A stretch of DNA of 64,000 bases. It comes from Rubrivivax albus (GTDB lineage Bacteria > Pseudomonadota > Gammaproteobacteria > Burkholderiales > Burkholderiaceae_C). Every line of letters starts with the position of its first letter. The first letter of the stretch is position 1. The notes under the pieces were generated by a model. That model saw nothing but the letters and a program-made list of their open reading frames with translations. It was not told the DNA's origin and did no database searches. A program made the position numbers and the translations under genes. Positions 19,046 through 28,851 of the stretch are shown here, in pieces. The stretch is from contig NZ_SACT01000001.1 of assembly GCF_004016515.1 (NCBI RefSeq), positions 930,001 through 994,000 on the forward strand, written 5' to 3'.

Positions 19046-20308
19046 ATGGCCACCGCCCCCGCTGCAGTCCGTTCGCGCTCTCGCCGACAGGCCGGTTCCG
19101 TTTGGGCGAGGCTCCTGCAGGCTGCCGTGCTGGCCGCCGGGTTGTACGGCCCAGTCGTCCAGGCTCAGGTCTCGGTGCCGATCGCGCTGCCGCCTGGAAC
19201 CGACACCGCAGGCCTCATCCTGCCGTCGGCCATCGTGGTGCCACCGGCCGTGGGCAACCTGGTCAACCCGCTGGGTCTGATGCCGGGGTTCTACTCGTTG
19301 AACCTGGGTCAGTGCCTGGGTGCAGCTTTCGGCAACTGCACCGGAGCGTTCATGACGCACGCCGCGCCGATCGATGCCACGGGTGGGCTGCCGAAGGATC
19401 CCGCGGACACCATGGTGGATTGGGTCGGCGCAACCATTTCCTCGGCGATTTCGGGTGACGAGCCCGCAGCGCCGCGGCCCACGGACAAGACGATGCCTGG
19501 CTGGAGCCTGTTTCACGTGCAACTGCCCAACGCGTCCGGTGCCCCGTCGCCTCGCTTCCAGCAGGCGCTCTCCTTCGCCAAGCAGCCCGGCATCGAGATG
19601 CCACTGGCTCAGGTGTTTGGGGTCGATGTCGACGAACAGGGCTGGTTCGACATCACCGCCGACGCCCGGAGCCACTACTTCGGGCGAAGCGAGAACTACG
19701 ACCGCCTGAGCGTGGGCTGGGGCTGGTCCGAAATCATTCCTTCGGCGCCGCCGATCTTCATGGCGAAACTGGACCTGCAAGCGCAGACGCTGGACCTGGG
19801 TGCTGGGCCGTCGGACGTCATCGTTTGGCAAGCCTTCGTGGCCGATGACTCCATCGGCAAGATGGGCGAATGGCGCATGGGCCTGGCCGCGGTGCGCCCG
19901 GACGACACCTCTTTCGTGTACGGCACCACGCAGCCGCTGGGCCAGGCCAGCATCCTGCAGCTGATGCTGCAGGAGATCCGCGACCACGTGGCCACCGAGG
20001 AGCCGGAGTTCGCGCGCCAGGCCTGGGCCACGTTCAACAGCCTGAGCCTGATGAAGCACGACGACTGGGAAGAGATGGCTCGGCGCATCGCCGGCGACCT
20101 GACCGAGGTGCTCGGCGGCAAGGAAAGCCAGCTGCTGACCGCGGACGGTGCCCTGCGCTTTCCCATCCGCAGCGACATCGCCGAGTTCATCCTGCCCGAG
20201 CCATTGCCTCCGGTGCCGGAGCCGTCCACCTGGATGACGCTGGCGGCCGGCCTGGCCAGTCTGGCTTGGGCTCGCCGGCGCCGGGCTGCCCCTGGCGCCA
20301 CCGCCTGA
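19046..20308 (+). CDS. PEP-CTERM protein of unknown function (420 aa)
   Basis: 420 residues. A long signal peptide with a basic start (RSRSRR) and hydrophobic core ends near VVQAQ. The secreted domain has no family I recognise; it holds segments such as MPGFYSLNLGQCLGAAFGNC and GWGWSEIIPSAPPIFMAKLD. Residues near the end read VPEPSTW, then a hydrophobic helix and RRRR, the PEP-CTERM anchor recognised by exosortase. GGAGA nine bases before ATG 19046 supports the start. It lies 115 bases downstream of the BTAD regulator and 32 bases upstream of another PEP-CTERM gene. Confidence 0.85.
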   Translation: MATAPAAVRSRSRRQAGSVWARLLQAAVLAAGLYGPVVQAQVSVPIALPPGTDTAGLILPSAIVVPPAVGNLVNPLGLMPGFYSLNLGQCLGAAFGNCTGAFMTHAAPIDATGGLPKDPADTMVDWVGATISSAISGDEPAAPRPTDKTMPGWSLFHVQLPNASGAPSPRFQQALSFAKQPGIEMPLAQVFGVDVDEQGWFDITADARSHYFGRSENYDRLSVGWGWSEIIPSAPPIFMAKLDLQAQTLDLGAGPSDVIVWQAFVADDSIGKMGEWRMGLAAVRPDDTSFVYGTTQPLGQASILQLMLQEIRDHVATEEPEFARQAWATFNSLSLMKHDDWEEMARRIAGDLTEVLGGKESQLLTADGALRFPIRSDIAEFILPEPLPPVPEPSTWMTLAAGLASLAWARRRRAAPGATA

Positions 20309-20340
20309 CCGATCCCTTCATCACCCTGGAGATCCCCAGC

Positions 20341-21051
20341 ATGACCACCCGTACCCTCGCCGCCGCCCTGGCATGCGCCGCCACCCTGGCCCTGCCCACG
20401 CACGCCGCGGACCTCAGCTTCACGCAAGTCTTCACCGGCGCCGGCGGCGATGCCAGCTTCGGCGGCGGCGACGTCAGCACCGTGCTCACCGTGGGGCTGA
20501 ACATCCCCTTCTTCGACCCGGCCTGGGGCACGCTGCAGCAGGTGTCGTTCGAGCTGTCGGGCTGGCGCGACCTGGACCTCACCTGCACGGCTGGCATCGA
20601 AGGCGCCACCGGCAGCTGCAACGCGCGCGTCGATGGACTCTTCAACCTCTACGTGCCGCAGGGCGGTGGCAGCTACACGCTGGCGCTGATCAATCCGCGC
20701 CAGGCCGTGCCCACGTTCTATACCCCGCGGCTGGAAACGACGCCGGCGATCAGCGACACGCTGTCCGCCTCGGACTCCGCCAGCGGCGGCATCACCGACC
20801 CCGCGCTGCTGGGCCTGTTCGTGCAGGACGGCGCGTCGGACCTGTACCTCCTGAGCTTCTACGGCAACGACGGCGGCGCCTTCGGCGACGGCGGTGGCGT
20901 GAGCTTCACGAAGATGCTGTGGGACGCCGACGCCACGGCCACCATCACCTACACCTTCCTGCCCGCGGTGCCCGAGCCCGGCACGCTGGCGCTGATGGCC
21001 GGCGGGCTGGCGGCCGTGGCCTGGCGCCGCCGCCAGCAGCCGGCGCGCTGA
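20341..21051 (+). CDS. PEP-CTERM protein of unknown function (236 aa)
   Basis: 236 residues. Signal peptide about 1-22 (ALACAATLALPTHA). The mature part is Gly-, Thr- and Asp-rich beta structure (FTGAGGDASFGGGDVSTVL, LINPRQAVPTFYTPRLE, GNDGGAFGDGGGVSFT), ending with VPEPGTLALMAGGLAAVAW and the basic tail RRRQQPAR. GGAG lies about ten bases upstream of the ATG. It follows the 19046 gene at short distance and is probably cotranscribed. The two may form a surface pair, but nothing in the sequence says what they bind. Confidence 0.87.
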   Translation: MTTRTLAAALACAATLALPTHAADLSFTQVFTGAGGDASFGGGDVSTVLTVGLNIPFFDPAWGTLQQVSFELSGWRDLDLTCTAGIEGATGSCNARVDGLFNLYVPQGGGSYTLALINPRQAVPTFYTPRLETTPAISDTLSASDSASGGITDPALLGLFVQDGASDLYLLSFYGNDGGAFGDGGGVSFTKMLWDADATATITYTFLPAVPEPGTLALMAGGLAAVAWRRRQQPAR

Positions 21052-21084
21052 CGCCCTGCGGCCCGGGCGACGGGCCGGCTGCGG

Positions 21085-21090
21085 CACACT
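21085..21090 (+). promoter_or_regulatory. -10-like hexamer for the aldo/keto reductase
   Basis: CACACT seven bases before ATG 21098, without Shine-Dalgarno. It lies just downstream of the stop of the PEP-CTERM gene. Confidence 0.3.
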
Positions 21091-21097
21091 CGCGGCC

Positions 21098-22186
21098 ATG
21101 ACGACGAACATCCCGAGTCTGGCCGACGCCCGGGTCACCCTGGGCGACAGCGGACTGCAGGTCTGCCCGATCTGCCTGGGCACCATGACCTTCGGCGAGC
21201 AGGTGGACGAAGCCGAGGCCCACCGCATCCTCGACCGTGCCGTGGACCGCGGCGTGAACTTCCTCGACGCCGCCGAGATGTACCCGGTGCCGCCGCGCCG
21301 CGAGACGGTGGGCGAGACCGAGCGCATCCTGGGCCGCTGGTTCGCCGCCGACCCGACACGCCGCCAACGCGTGGTGCTGGCCACCAAGGTGGCCGGCCCG
21401 GCGCGCGGCATGGACTGGATCCGCGACGGCGCGCCGGATCTGAAGCCCGAGCACATCCGCGCCGCCTGCGACGCCAGCCTGCAACGGCTGCGGACCGACG
21501 TCATCGACCTCTACCAGATCCACTGGCCCAACCGCAACGCGCCGGCCTTCGGCAACCTGTACTTCGACCCGACCAAGGACCAGCCGCAGACCCCCATCGA
21601 CGGGCAGCTCCAGGCGCTGGGCGACCTGGTGCAGGCAGGCAAGGTGCACGCGATCGGCCTGAGCAACGAGACGCCCTGGGGCCTGATGAGCTTCCTGCGC
21701 CGCGCCGAGGCGCTGGGCCTGCCGCGGGTGGTGTCGGTGCAGAACCCGTATGCGCTGGTCAACCGCGTGGTCGACAACGGCCTGGACGAGGTCTTGCACC
21801 GCGAGGGCGTGTCGCTGCTGGCCTACTCGCCGCTGGGCTTCGGGTCGTTGACGGGCAAGTACGACGCCGCCGGTGCCGACCCGGCGCAGCCGGGCCTGGG
21901 CCGCCTGGCGCGCTTCGAGCGCATGCGCCAGCAGCGCTGGGCGCGGCCGGAGACGCTGGCCGCCGCCCGCGAGTACAACGCACTCGCCCGGCGCCATGGC
22001 CTGACGCCCACCCAGCTTGCACTGGCCTTCTGCTACCGCAACTGGCGCGTGGCCAGCACCATCATCGGCGTCACCACGCTGTCGCAGCTGGACGAGGACC
22101 TCGATGCCTGGCCGGTCGCCCTGCCGGCCGACCTGCTGGCCGAGGTCGACGCCATCCGGTGGCGCCTGCGCGACCCGGCGCAGTGA
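21098..22186 (+). CDS. aldo/keto reductase, Tas-like
   Basis: 362 residues, one TIM-barrel domain using NADPH. Catalytic tetrad positions are recognisable: Asp and Tyr in NFLDAAEMYPVPPRRETVGETE, the Lys in VVLATKVAG and the His in LYQIHWPNRN. NADPH-binding segments AYSPLGFGSLTGKY and STIIGVTTLSQLDEDL are present. The YPVPP-RRETVGETE insertion is characteristic of E. coli Tas (YghZ/Tas group). The physiological substrate of Tas is not settled. Its stop codon overlaps the ATG of the YbaK-like gene, so plsY, ridA and the others may share this transcript. Confidence 0.9.
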   Translation: MTTNIPSLADARVTLGDSGLQVCPICLGTMTFGEQVDEAEAHRILDRAVDRGVNFLDAAEMYPVPPRRETVGETERILGRWFAADPTRRQRVVLATKVAGPARGMDWIRDGAPDLKPEHIRAACDASLQRLRTDVIDLYQIHWPNRNAPAFGNLYFDPTKDQPQTPIDGQLQALGDLVQAGKVHAIGLSNETPWGLMSFLRRAEALGLPRVVSVQNPYALVNRVVDNGLDEVLHREGVSLLAYSPLGFGSLTGKYDAAGADPAQPGLGRLARFERMRQQRWARPETLAAAREYNALARRHGLTPTQLALAFCYRNWRVASTIIGVTTLSQLDEDLDAWPVALPADLLAEVDAIRWRLRDPAQ

Positions 22187-22683
22187 TGGCGAAGAAGGGC
22201 ATCCACGTCAGCGAGACGCCGGCCACGGCATGGCTGCGCGCGCACGGCGTGGCCTTCACCGAGCACCCCTACGAGTACGTGGACCACGGCGGCACGGCGG
22301 AGTCGGCGCGCCAGCTCGGGCTGCCGGAGCACCAGGTGGTGAAGACGCTGGTGATGCAGGACGAGAAGGCGCGGCCGCTGGTGGTGCTGATGCATGGCGA
22401 CCGCCAGGTCAGCACCAAGAACCTGGCCCGCCAGATCGGCGCCAAGAGCGTCGAGCCCTGCACGCCCGAGGTGGCGCAGCGCCACAGCGGCTATCAGGTC
22501 GGCGGCACGTCGCCCTTCGGCCTGCGCAAGCCGATGCCGGTGTACGTGGAGGACTCGGTGCTCGCGCTGCCCCGCATCGTGATCAACGGCGGCCGGCGCG
22601 GTTACCTGGTGGGGCTGTCGCCCGTGGTGCTGCGCGACGTGCTCGGGGCCCGACCGGTGCAGTGTGCGCTGGCGGCCTCCTAG
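22186..22683 (+). CDS. ybaK: YbaK-type aminoacyl-tRNA deacylase
   Basis: 165 residues, a single YbaK/EbsC domain. The E. coli protein hydrolyses mischarged Cys-tRNA(Pro) in trans. Characteristic elements are VAFTEHPYEYVDHGGTAES, the invariant lysine in VVKTLVMQD, GDRQVSTKNLARQIGAKSVE and GYQVGGTSPFGLRKPMPVY. ATG 22186 shares its A with the stop of the upstream aldo/keto reductase (TGATG), which implies translational coupling and fixes the start. Its own stop TAG is part of a -10-like TAGAAT for plsY. Confidence 0.9.
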   Translation: MAKKGIHVSETPATAWLRAHGVAFTEHPYEYVDHGGTAESARQLGLPEHQVVKTLVMQDEKARPLVVLMHGDRQVSTKNLARQIGAKSVEPCTPEVAQRHSGYQVGGTSPFGLRKPMPVYVEDSVLALPRIVINGGRRGYLVGLSPVVLRDVLGARPVQCALAAS

Positions 22684-22686
22684 AAT
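22681..22686 (+). promoter_or_regulatory. -10-like hexamer for plsY
   Basis: TAGAAT overlaps the ybaK stop and ends nine bases before ATG 22696; no Shine-Dalgarno is present. Confidence 0.35.
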
Positions 22687-22695
22687 CGCGGCTCG

Positions 22696-23367
22696 ATGGA
22701 ATTCCTCGCTCCCCTGCTGGCCGTGCTGGCCGCCTACCTAGTCGGCTCGCTGTCGTTCGCCGTCATCGTCAGCCGCTCGATGGGCCTGGCCGACCCGCGC
22801 AGCTACGGCTCGAAGAACCCCGGCGCCACCAACGTGCTGCGCTCGGGCAACAAGGCCGCGGCGCTGCTGACGCTGGCCTTCGACGCGCTCAAGGGCTTCG
22901 CGCCGGTGTGGCTGGTGCTGGCCTTCGGGCCACGGTTTGGTCTCGGCGAATGGAGCGTGGCCTTCGTCGGCCTGGCGGCCTTCCTGGGCCACCTGTGGCC
23001 GGTGTTCTTCCGCTTCCAGGGCGGCAAGGGCGTGGCCACCGCCGCGGGCGTGCTGATCGCGCTGGCGCCCGGCCTGGGGCTGGCCACGCTGGCCAGCTGG
23101 GTGATCATTGCCGCCTTCTTCCGCTATTCGTCGCTGGCGTCCATCGTCGCCGCGCTGTTCGCCCCGTTCTACCAGCTGCTGATCTGGGGCGTGGCGCCGG
23201 CGCTGGCCTGCATCGTGCCGATGAGCCTGCTGCTGGTCTGGCGCCACGAAGGCAACATCCGCAAGCTGCTCGCGGGTACGGAATCCCGGCTTGGCCAGAA
23301 AGCCGAAGCCACCGCGCCCGCCCGGCCTGCGGCCGGACACCACACCAAGAAGGGACACCACCGATGA
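22696..23367 (+). CDS. plsY: glycerol-3-phosphate acyltransferase PlsY
   Basis: 223 residues. Transfers an acyl group from acyl-phosphate to glycerol 3-phosphate, the first step of phospholipid synthesis, in the inner membrane. About five membrane helices are predicted by eye. The three conserved loops are visible: GSKNPGATNVLR, FRFQGGKGVAT and the C-terminal LLVWRHEGNIRKLLAGTE. A hydrophilic extension of about 25 residues rich in Ala, Pro and His follows the last motif. The TGA overlaps the ATG of the RidA gene (ATGA). Confidence 0.95.
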   Translation: MEFLAPLLAVLAAYLVGSLSFAVIVSRSMGLADPRSYGSKNPGATNVLRSGNKAAALLTLAFDALKGFAPVWLVLAFGPRFGLGEWSVAFVGLAAFLGHLWPVFFRFQGGKGVATAAGVLIALAPGLGLATLASWVIIAAFFRYSSLASIVAALFAPFYQLLIWGVAPALACIVPMSLLLVWRHEGNIRKLLAGTESRLGQKAEATAPARPAAGHHTKKGHHR

Positions 23368-23708
23368 TCCAGCGATTCGACGTCGGCCGCCGCATGTCGG
23401 AGATGGCCGTCCACAACGGCGTGGCCTACCTGGCCGGGCAGGTGGCCGAAGACGCCTCGGCCGACATCGCCGGCCAGACCCGCCAGGTGCTGGCGGCGGT
23501 GGACGCCCTGCTGGCCCGCGCCGGCACCGACAAGACCCGCATCCTGCGGGCGCAGATCTACCTCGCCGACCTGGCCGACTTCGACGCCATGAACGCCGTC
23601 TGGGAAGCCTGGGTGGTCGAGGGCCACACGCCACCGCGCGCCACCGTGCAGGCGGCGCTGGCCAAGCCCGGCTGGAAGATCGAGGTCGTGGTCACGGCGG
23701 CGGTCTGA
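23364..23708 (+). CDS. RidA family protein
   Basis: 114 residues, one RidA/YjgF/UK114 domain. Canonical RidA hydrolyses reactive 2-aminoacrylate-type imines. The conserved C-terminal block PPRATVQAALAKPGWKIEVVVTA contains the key arginine; GVAYLAGQVAEDASADIAGQT is the N-terminal signature, placing it with the YoaB-like subgroup rather than the strict RidA type. It overlaps plsY by four bases (ATGA), indicating coupled translation. Confidence 0.9.
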   Translation: MIQRFDVGRRMSEMAVHNGVAYLAGQVAEDASADIAGQTRQVLAAVDALLARAGTDKTRILRAQIYLADLADFDAMNAVWEAWVVEGHTPPRATVQAALAKPGWKIEVVVTAAV

Positions 23709-23718
23709 GCGCGACGGC

Positions 23719-24090
23719 ATGAACGTCTCGCGGCGCTCGCTGTTCGGCCTCGTCCTGCTGATCCTGGCCATCAGCGTCGCGAGCCAGTGGTGGGGCCACC
23801 GGCAGGAGGCGCAGGTCGGCGAGCGGCTGGCCGCACTGGTGCGCCCCGGTGATCTGAAGATGATCGCCTCGGACACCTGCGGCATCTGCAGCGTGGCCCG
23901 CACCTGGCTGCGCGACCATGGCGTGGCCTTCGAGGAGTGCTCGATCGAGCGCGACGCCGCCTGCCGCGCCGAGTTCGAGGCGCTGCGCGCTGCCGGCACC
24001 CCGGTCTTCGTCGTGGCGGGGCAGCAGGCGTCGCTGGGGTTCAGCCCGTCACGGCTGCTGGCCCAGGTGCGCGCCCTGCGCAGCGGCTGA
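23719..24090 (+). CDS. membrane-anchored glutaredoxin-like CxxC protein
   Basis: 123 residues. One N-terminal membrane helix (SLFGLVLLILAISVASQWW, about 7-25) precedes a small thioredoxin/glutaredoxin-like domain. The redox motif CGIC is at residues 54-57 after the strand LKMIASDT; a second cysteine pair (Cys74 and Cys81 region in FEECSIERDAACRAEF) follows, then the cis-proline strand GTPVFVVAG. The topology implies a periplasmic domain. It lies 10 bases after the RidA gene, at the end of the 21.1-24.1 kb gene run. The partner protein is unknown. Confidence 0.75.
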   Translation: MNVSRRSLFGLVLLILAISVASQWWGHRQEAQVGERLAALVRPGDLKMIASDTCGICSVARTWLRDHGVAFEECSIERDAACRAEFEALRAAGTPVFVVAGQQASLGFSPSRLLAQVRALRSG

Positions 24091-24143
24091 CGCCCCCGCC
24101 CAGGAGCGGCTCCATCACCTCAAGTTGGCAGCCCGTCGGTCGA

Positions 24144-24149
24144 TACCGT
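24144..24149 (+). promoter_or_regulatory. -10-like hexamer for the lipoprotein gene at 24154
   Basis: TACCGT ends four bases before the ATG; spacing is slightly shorter than in the other cases here, so this one is weak. Confidence 0.25.
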
Positions 24150-24153
24150 CGGG

Positions 24154-25287
24154 ATGTCCCCCCGACGCCTTACTACCCTCGCCACCGTGCTGGCCCTGCA
24201 GCTGGTGACGGCCTGCGGCGGCGGCGGTGGCGGCGCCGACGTTGCTGACCAGCCGGGCACATCACCGGTGACCGCCACCCCGACGGCCCCTGTGTCGGCC
24301 GGCGGCGGCGGGGTCGGCGCGCCGGCATCGCCAGTCGAGCCCGCCCCGCCAACCGTGCCCACGGGGCCGGACCTGGGCGCGCGCACGGCAGCGGTGCTGG
24401 CCACGGTGGCCGACGCGGACAACGCCTGCGGCGCCATCCGGCCGTTCTACTGGGAGATCGGCGACCACAGCGGTCGCGCCGTAGGCGGTAGCGTGGGGTC
24501 CACGCCCGCCGGTGCGCGCATCCGCGAGACGACGACCATGCGCTACGCGTCGGCGACCAAGTGGCTCTATGCCGCCTACGTGGCGCAACTGCGCGGCGGC
24601 GTGCTCCAGCCCTGGGATGCACGCATGCTGTCGATGCGCTCCGGGTATGTGGACTTCGCGGGCTGCCGTGCGTCGCAGACGGTGGACGGCTGCCTGGCTT
24701 GGCAGGACAACGACCGCCAGACGCCTGCGGCCGACGGCGCCTTCTACTACGGTGGCGGCCACATGCAGAAACACGCCAGCCTGATCGGGCTGGGGGAACT
24801 CGACGCCGCCGGCCTGGCGTCGGCCTGGCGGGCCGTGCTGGGCGAGGACCTGTCCATCGGCATGCTGCAGGCCCGGCCCGGCGGCGGCGCCATGGGCACA
24901 CCGGCCACCTATGCCGCCTTCCTGCGCAAGCTGCTGAGCGGTGAGTTGGCGCTCGGGACGATGCTGGGCGACAACGCCGTCTGTGCCAGCGTCGGAGGCT
25001 GCGCAGCCGGTGAGGCGCTTTACTCGCCGGCACCGGCGCGCGAGACCTGGCACTACGGCTATGGCCACTGGATCGAGGACGACGCCGCCACCGGCGACGG
25101 CGCCTTCAGCAGCGCCGGTGCCTTCGGGTTCTATCCCTGGATCGACGCCGGGCGCACGCAGTACGGCATCGTCGCGCGCGAGGTGGCCAACAGCACCGGA
25201 GACGACGAAGGCATCGGCGCCGGCGAGGCGTCGGCGCGCTGCGGGCGGCTCATCCGCCGTGCCTGGGCCAGCGGCGTCGCCGCCTGA
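24154..25287 (+). CDS. lipoprotein with beta-lactamase-like serine hydrolase domain
   Basis: 377 residues. A lipobox LVTAC places lipidated Cys21 after a short signal peptide. Residues about 22-85 form a Gly/Pro/Thr/Ala-rich linker. The remaining part has the serine hydrolase/beta-lactamase layout: nucleophile motif S133-A-T-K136 in RYASATKWLYAAYV, a YxYGxGHW segment near residue 301, and GFYPWIDAGRTQYGIVAREV at the end in place of the KTG strand. It probably acts on peptidoglycan or an ester in the periplasm. Cysteines are unusually frequent (NACGAIRP, AGCRASQTVDGC, VCASVGGCAAG), suggesting disulphides. Function uncertain. Confidence 0.75.
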   Translation: MSPRRLTTLATVLALQLVTACGGGGGGADVADQPGTSPVTATPTAPVSAGGGGVGAPASPVEPAPPTVPTGPDLGARTAAVLATVADADNACGAIRPFYWEIGDHSGRAVGGSVGSTPAGARIRETTTMRYASATKWLYAAYVAQLRGGVLQPWDARMLSMRSGYVDFAGCRASQTVDGCLAWQDNDRQTPAADGAFYYGGGHMQKHASLIGLGELDAAGLASAWRAVLGEDLSIGMLQARPGGGAMGTPATYAAFLRKLLSGELALGTMLGDNAVCASVGGCAAGEALYSPAPARETWHYGYGHWIEDDAATGDGAFSSAGAFGFYPWIDAGRTQYGIVAREVANSTGDDEGIGAGEASARCGRLIRRAWASGVAA

Positions 25288-25311
25288 CGCGCCCGGCGCC
25301 GGAAGGACGGC

Positions 25312-25935
25312 TCAGAGCCCCAGGCGCGCCGGGTCGCCGCGGCCCTGGCGCACGAGCACGGGCTCGTCGCCGCTGAGATCGACCACCGTGGTCGGCTGCA
25401 GCGGGCAGGCGCCGGCGTCCACCACCGCTTGTAGCCGTTTCTCGAAGCGGTCGCGGATGTCATGCGGGTCGTTCAGCGCCTCGGTCTCGCCGGGCGGGAT
25501 CAGCGTGGTGGCCAGCAGCGGCGCACCGAAGACCTCCAGCAGGGCCTGGGTGACGGCATGGTCGGGCACACGCAGGCCGATGGTGCGTCGCGACGGGTGC
25601 GACAGTCGGCGCGGCACCTCCTTGGTGGCTTCCAGGATGAAGGTGAACGGGCCCGGCGTGCCCTGCTTGAGCAGCCGGAACTGCCGGTTGTCCACGCGCG
25701 CGTAGCTGGCCAGTTCAGACAGGTCGCGGCAGATCAGCGTGAGGTGGTGCTTGTCGTCCACCTCGCGCAGCCGGCGCAGCTGCTCGGCCGCGGCCTTGTC
25801 GTCCAGGTGGCAGACCAGGGCGTAGCTGGAATCGGTGGGGATGGCCACCACGCCGCCACCGTGCAGGATCTGCGCCGCCTGCTTCAGCAGCCGCGGCTGC
25901 GGGTTCTGCGGGTGCACCTCGAAGTACTGGGACAT
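25312..25935 (-). CDS. Sua5/YciO/YrdC family protein (YciO-type)
   Basis: 207 residues, a single YrdC-like domain without the Sua5 C-terminal extension. The family binds RNA and ATP; the TsaC/Sua5 members make threonylcarbamoyl-AMP for the t6A37 modification of tRNA. Key motifs are GGVVAIPTDSSYAL, RLREVDDKHHLTLICRDLSEL and PGPFTFILEATKEVPRR. The DSSYAL form and lengths match the YciO branch, whose activity in vivo is less certain than TsaC. ATG 25935 is preceded six bases upstream by GACAAT on the minus strand. Confidence 0.85.
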   Translation of the reverse strand: MSQYFEVHPQNPQPRLLKQAAQILHGGGVVAIPTDSSYALVCHLDDKAAAEQLRRLREVDDKHHLTLICRDLSELASYARVDNRQFRLLKQGTPGPFTFILEATKEVPRRLSHPSRRTIGLRVPDHAVTQALLEVFGAPLLATTLIPPGETEALNDPHDIRDRFEKRLQAVVDAGACPLQPTTVVDLSGDEPVLVRQGRGDPARLGL

Positions 25936-25941
25936 GGCGCG

Positions 25942-25947
25942 ATTGTC
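25942..25947 (-). promoter_or_regulatory. -10-like hexamer for the YciO gene
   Basis: GACAAT on the minus strand, six bases before the ATG at 25935; no Shine-Dalgarno. Confidence 0.3.
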
Positions 25948-25964
25948 GCGCTGCCCCGGCGGCA

Positions 25965-26019
25965 AAGGAAACGGCCCGCCGAGGCGGGCCGTCTCGCGCA
26001 CCGGCCTGAGTGCCGGTGC
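25965..26019 (-). terminator. tandem hairpins at the end of hppA
   Basis: Reading on the minus strand from hppA, the first hairpin is GCACCGGC/GCCGGTGC (25998-26005 with 26012-26019). The second is ACGGCCCGCC/GGCGGGCCGT (25971-25980 with 25983-25992), followed by TTTCCTTT. The second looks like the terminator proper. Confidence 0.7.
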
Positions 26020-26027
26020 AGCGTTGA

Positions 26028-28073
<2,046 letters not shown>

Positions 28074-28286
28074 GAAGACCTCTCCTTCCTCTGCTCGGAT
28101 GAATGTCTGGAACGGGTACCCCTCCTCCGGGAGGGTCGCGGGGCATGCTACGGGACGACTCCAGCGCCCCGGCAGGGGGTTTTCCTGCGCCTCCCCTGTG
28201 CGGGCGTCAGGCCGGCGACAGTGCGCTCAGTAGAATCCCGCATTCCCGTCGGTACACCGAACGAACGCTCGAACGAAAGAACGGCC

Positions 28287-28826
28287 ATGAGTCTGCACAA
28301 CGTGACCCCGGGCGCAACTGCGCCAGATCAGTTCAACGTGATCATCGAGATCCCGATGAACGCCGACCCCATCAAGTACGAGGTCGACGAGGAGTCCGGC
28401 GCGCTGTTCGTGGACCGTTTCATGGCCACGTCGATGCACTACCCGTGCAACTACGGCTACATCCCGCAGACGCTGGCCGACGACGGCGACCCGGTGGACG
28501 TGCTGGTGATCACGCCGGTGCCGTTGATTCCGGGCGTGGTGGTCACGTGCCGGCCCATCGGCGTGCTGAAGATGGACGACGAGGCCGGCGGTGACAACAA
28601 GTTGCTGGCCGTGCCGGTGGACAAGATCCTGTCGATCTACTCGCAGTGGCAGAAGCCGGAGGACCTCAACCCGATGCGGCTGAAGACCATCCAGCACTTC
28701 TTCGAGCACTACAAGGACCTGGAGCCCGGCAAGTGGGTCAAGGTCATCGGCTGGGAAGGCCCGGAATCGGCGCGCCAGGAAGTGCGCACCGGCATGGCCA
28801 ACTGGCAGGCCACGCACAAGGCCTGA
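28287..28826 (+). CDS. ppa: inorganic pyrophosphatase (soluble, family I)
   Basis: 179 residues, typical of hexameric bacterial family I enzymes. It hydrolyses pyrophosphate to phosphate in the cytoplasm with Mg2+. The signature [10 protein letters not shown] is present, along with [30 protein letters not shown] and the C-terminal [17 protein letters not shown]. The upstream region has TAGAAT at 28231-28236 as a possible -10, about 50 bases before the start. It is divergent from hppA and convergent with the FemAB-like gene that ends 25 bases downstream. Confidence 0.96.
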   Translation: MSLHNVTPGATAPDQFNVIIEIPMNADPIKYEVDEESGALFVDRFMATSMHYPCNYGYIPQTLADDGDPVDVLVITPVPLIPGVVVTCRPIGVLKMDDEAGGDNKLLAVPVDKILSIYSQWQKPEDLNPMRLKTIQHFFEHYKDLEPGKWVKVIGWEGPESARQEVRTGMANWQATHKA

Positions 28827-28851
28827 CCGGCCGCGCCCGGCCGGCCGGCCC

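Noticed and set aside
28111-28140. Riboswitch or operator in the hppA-ppa spacer (CCTCCTCCGGGAGG region)
   Set aside because: Only a short imperfect palindrome with no recognised aptamer; not enough to call a site.
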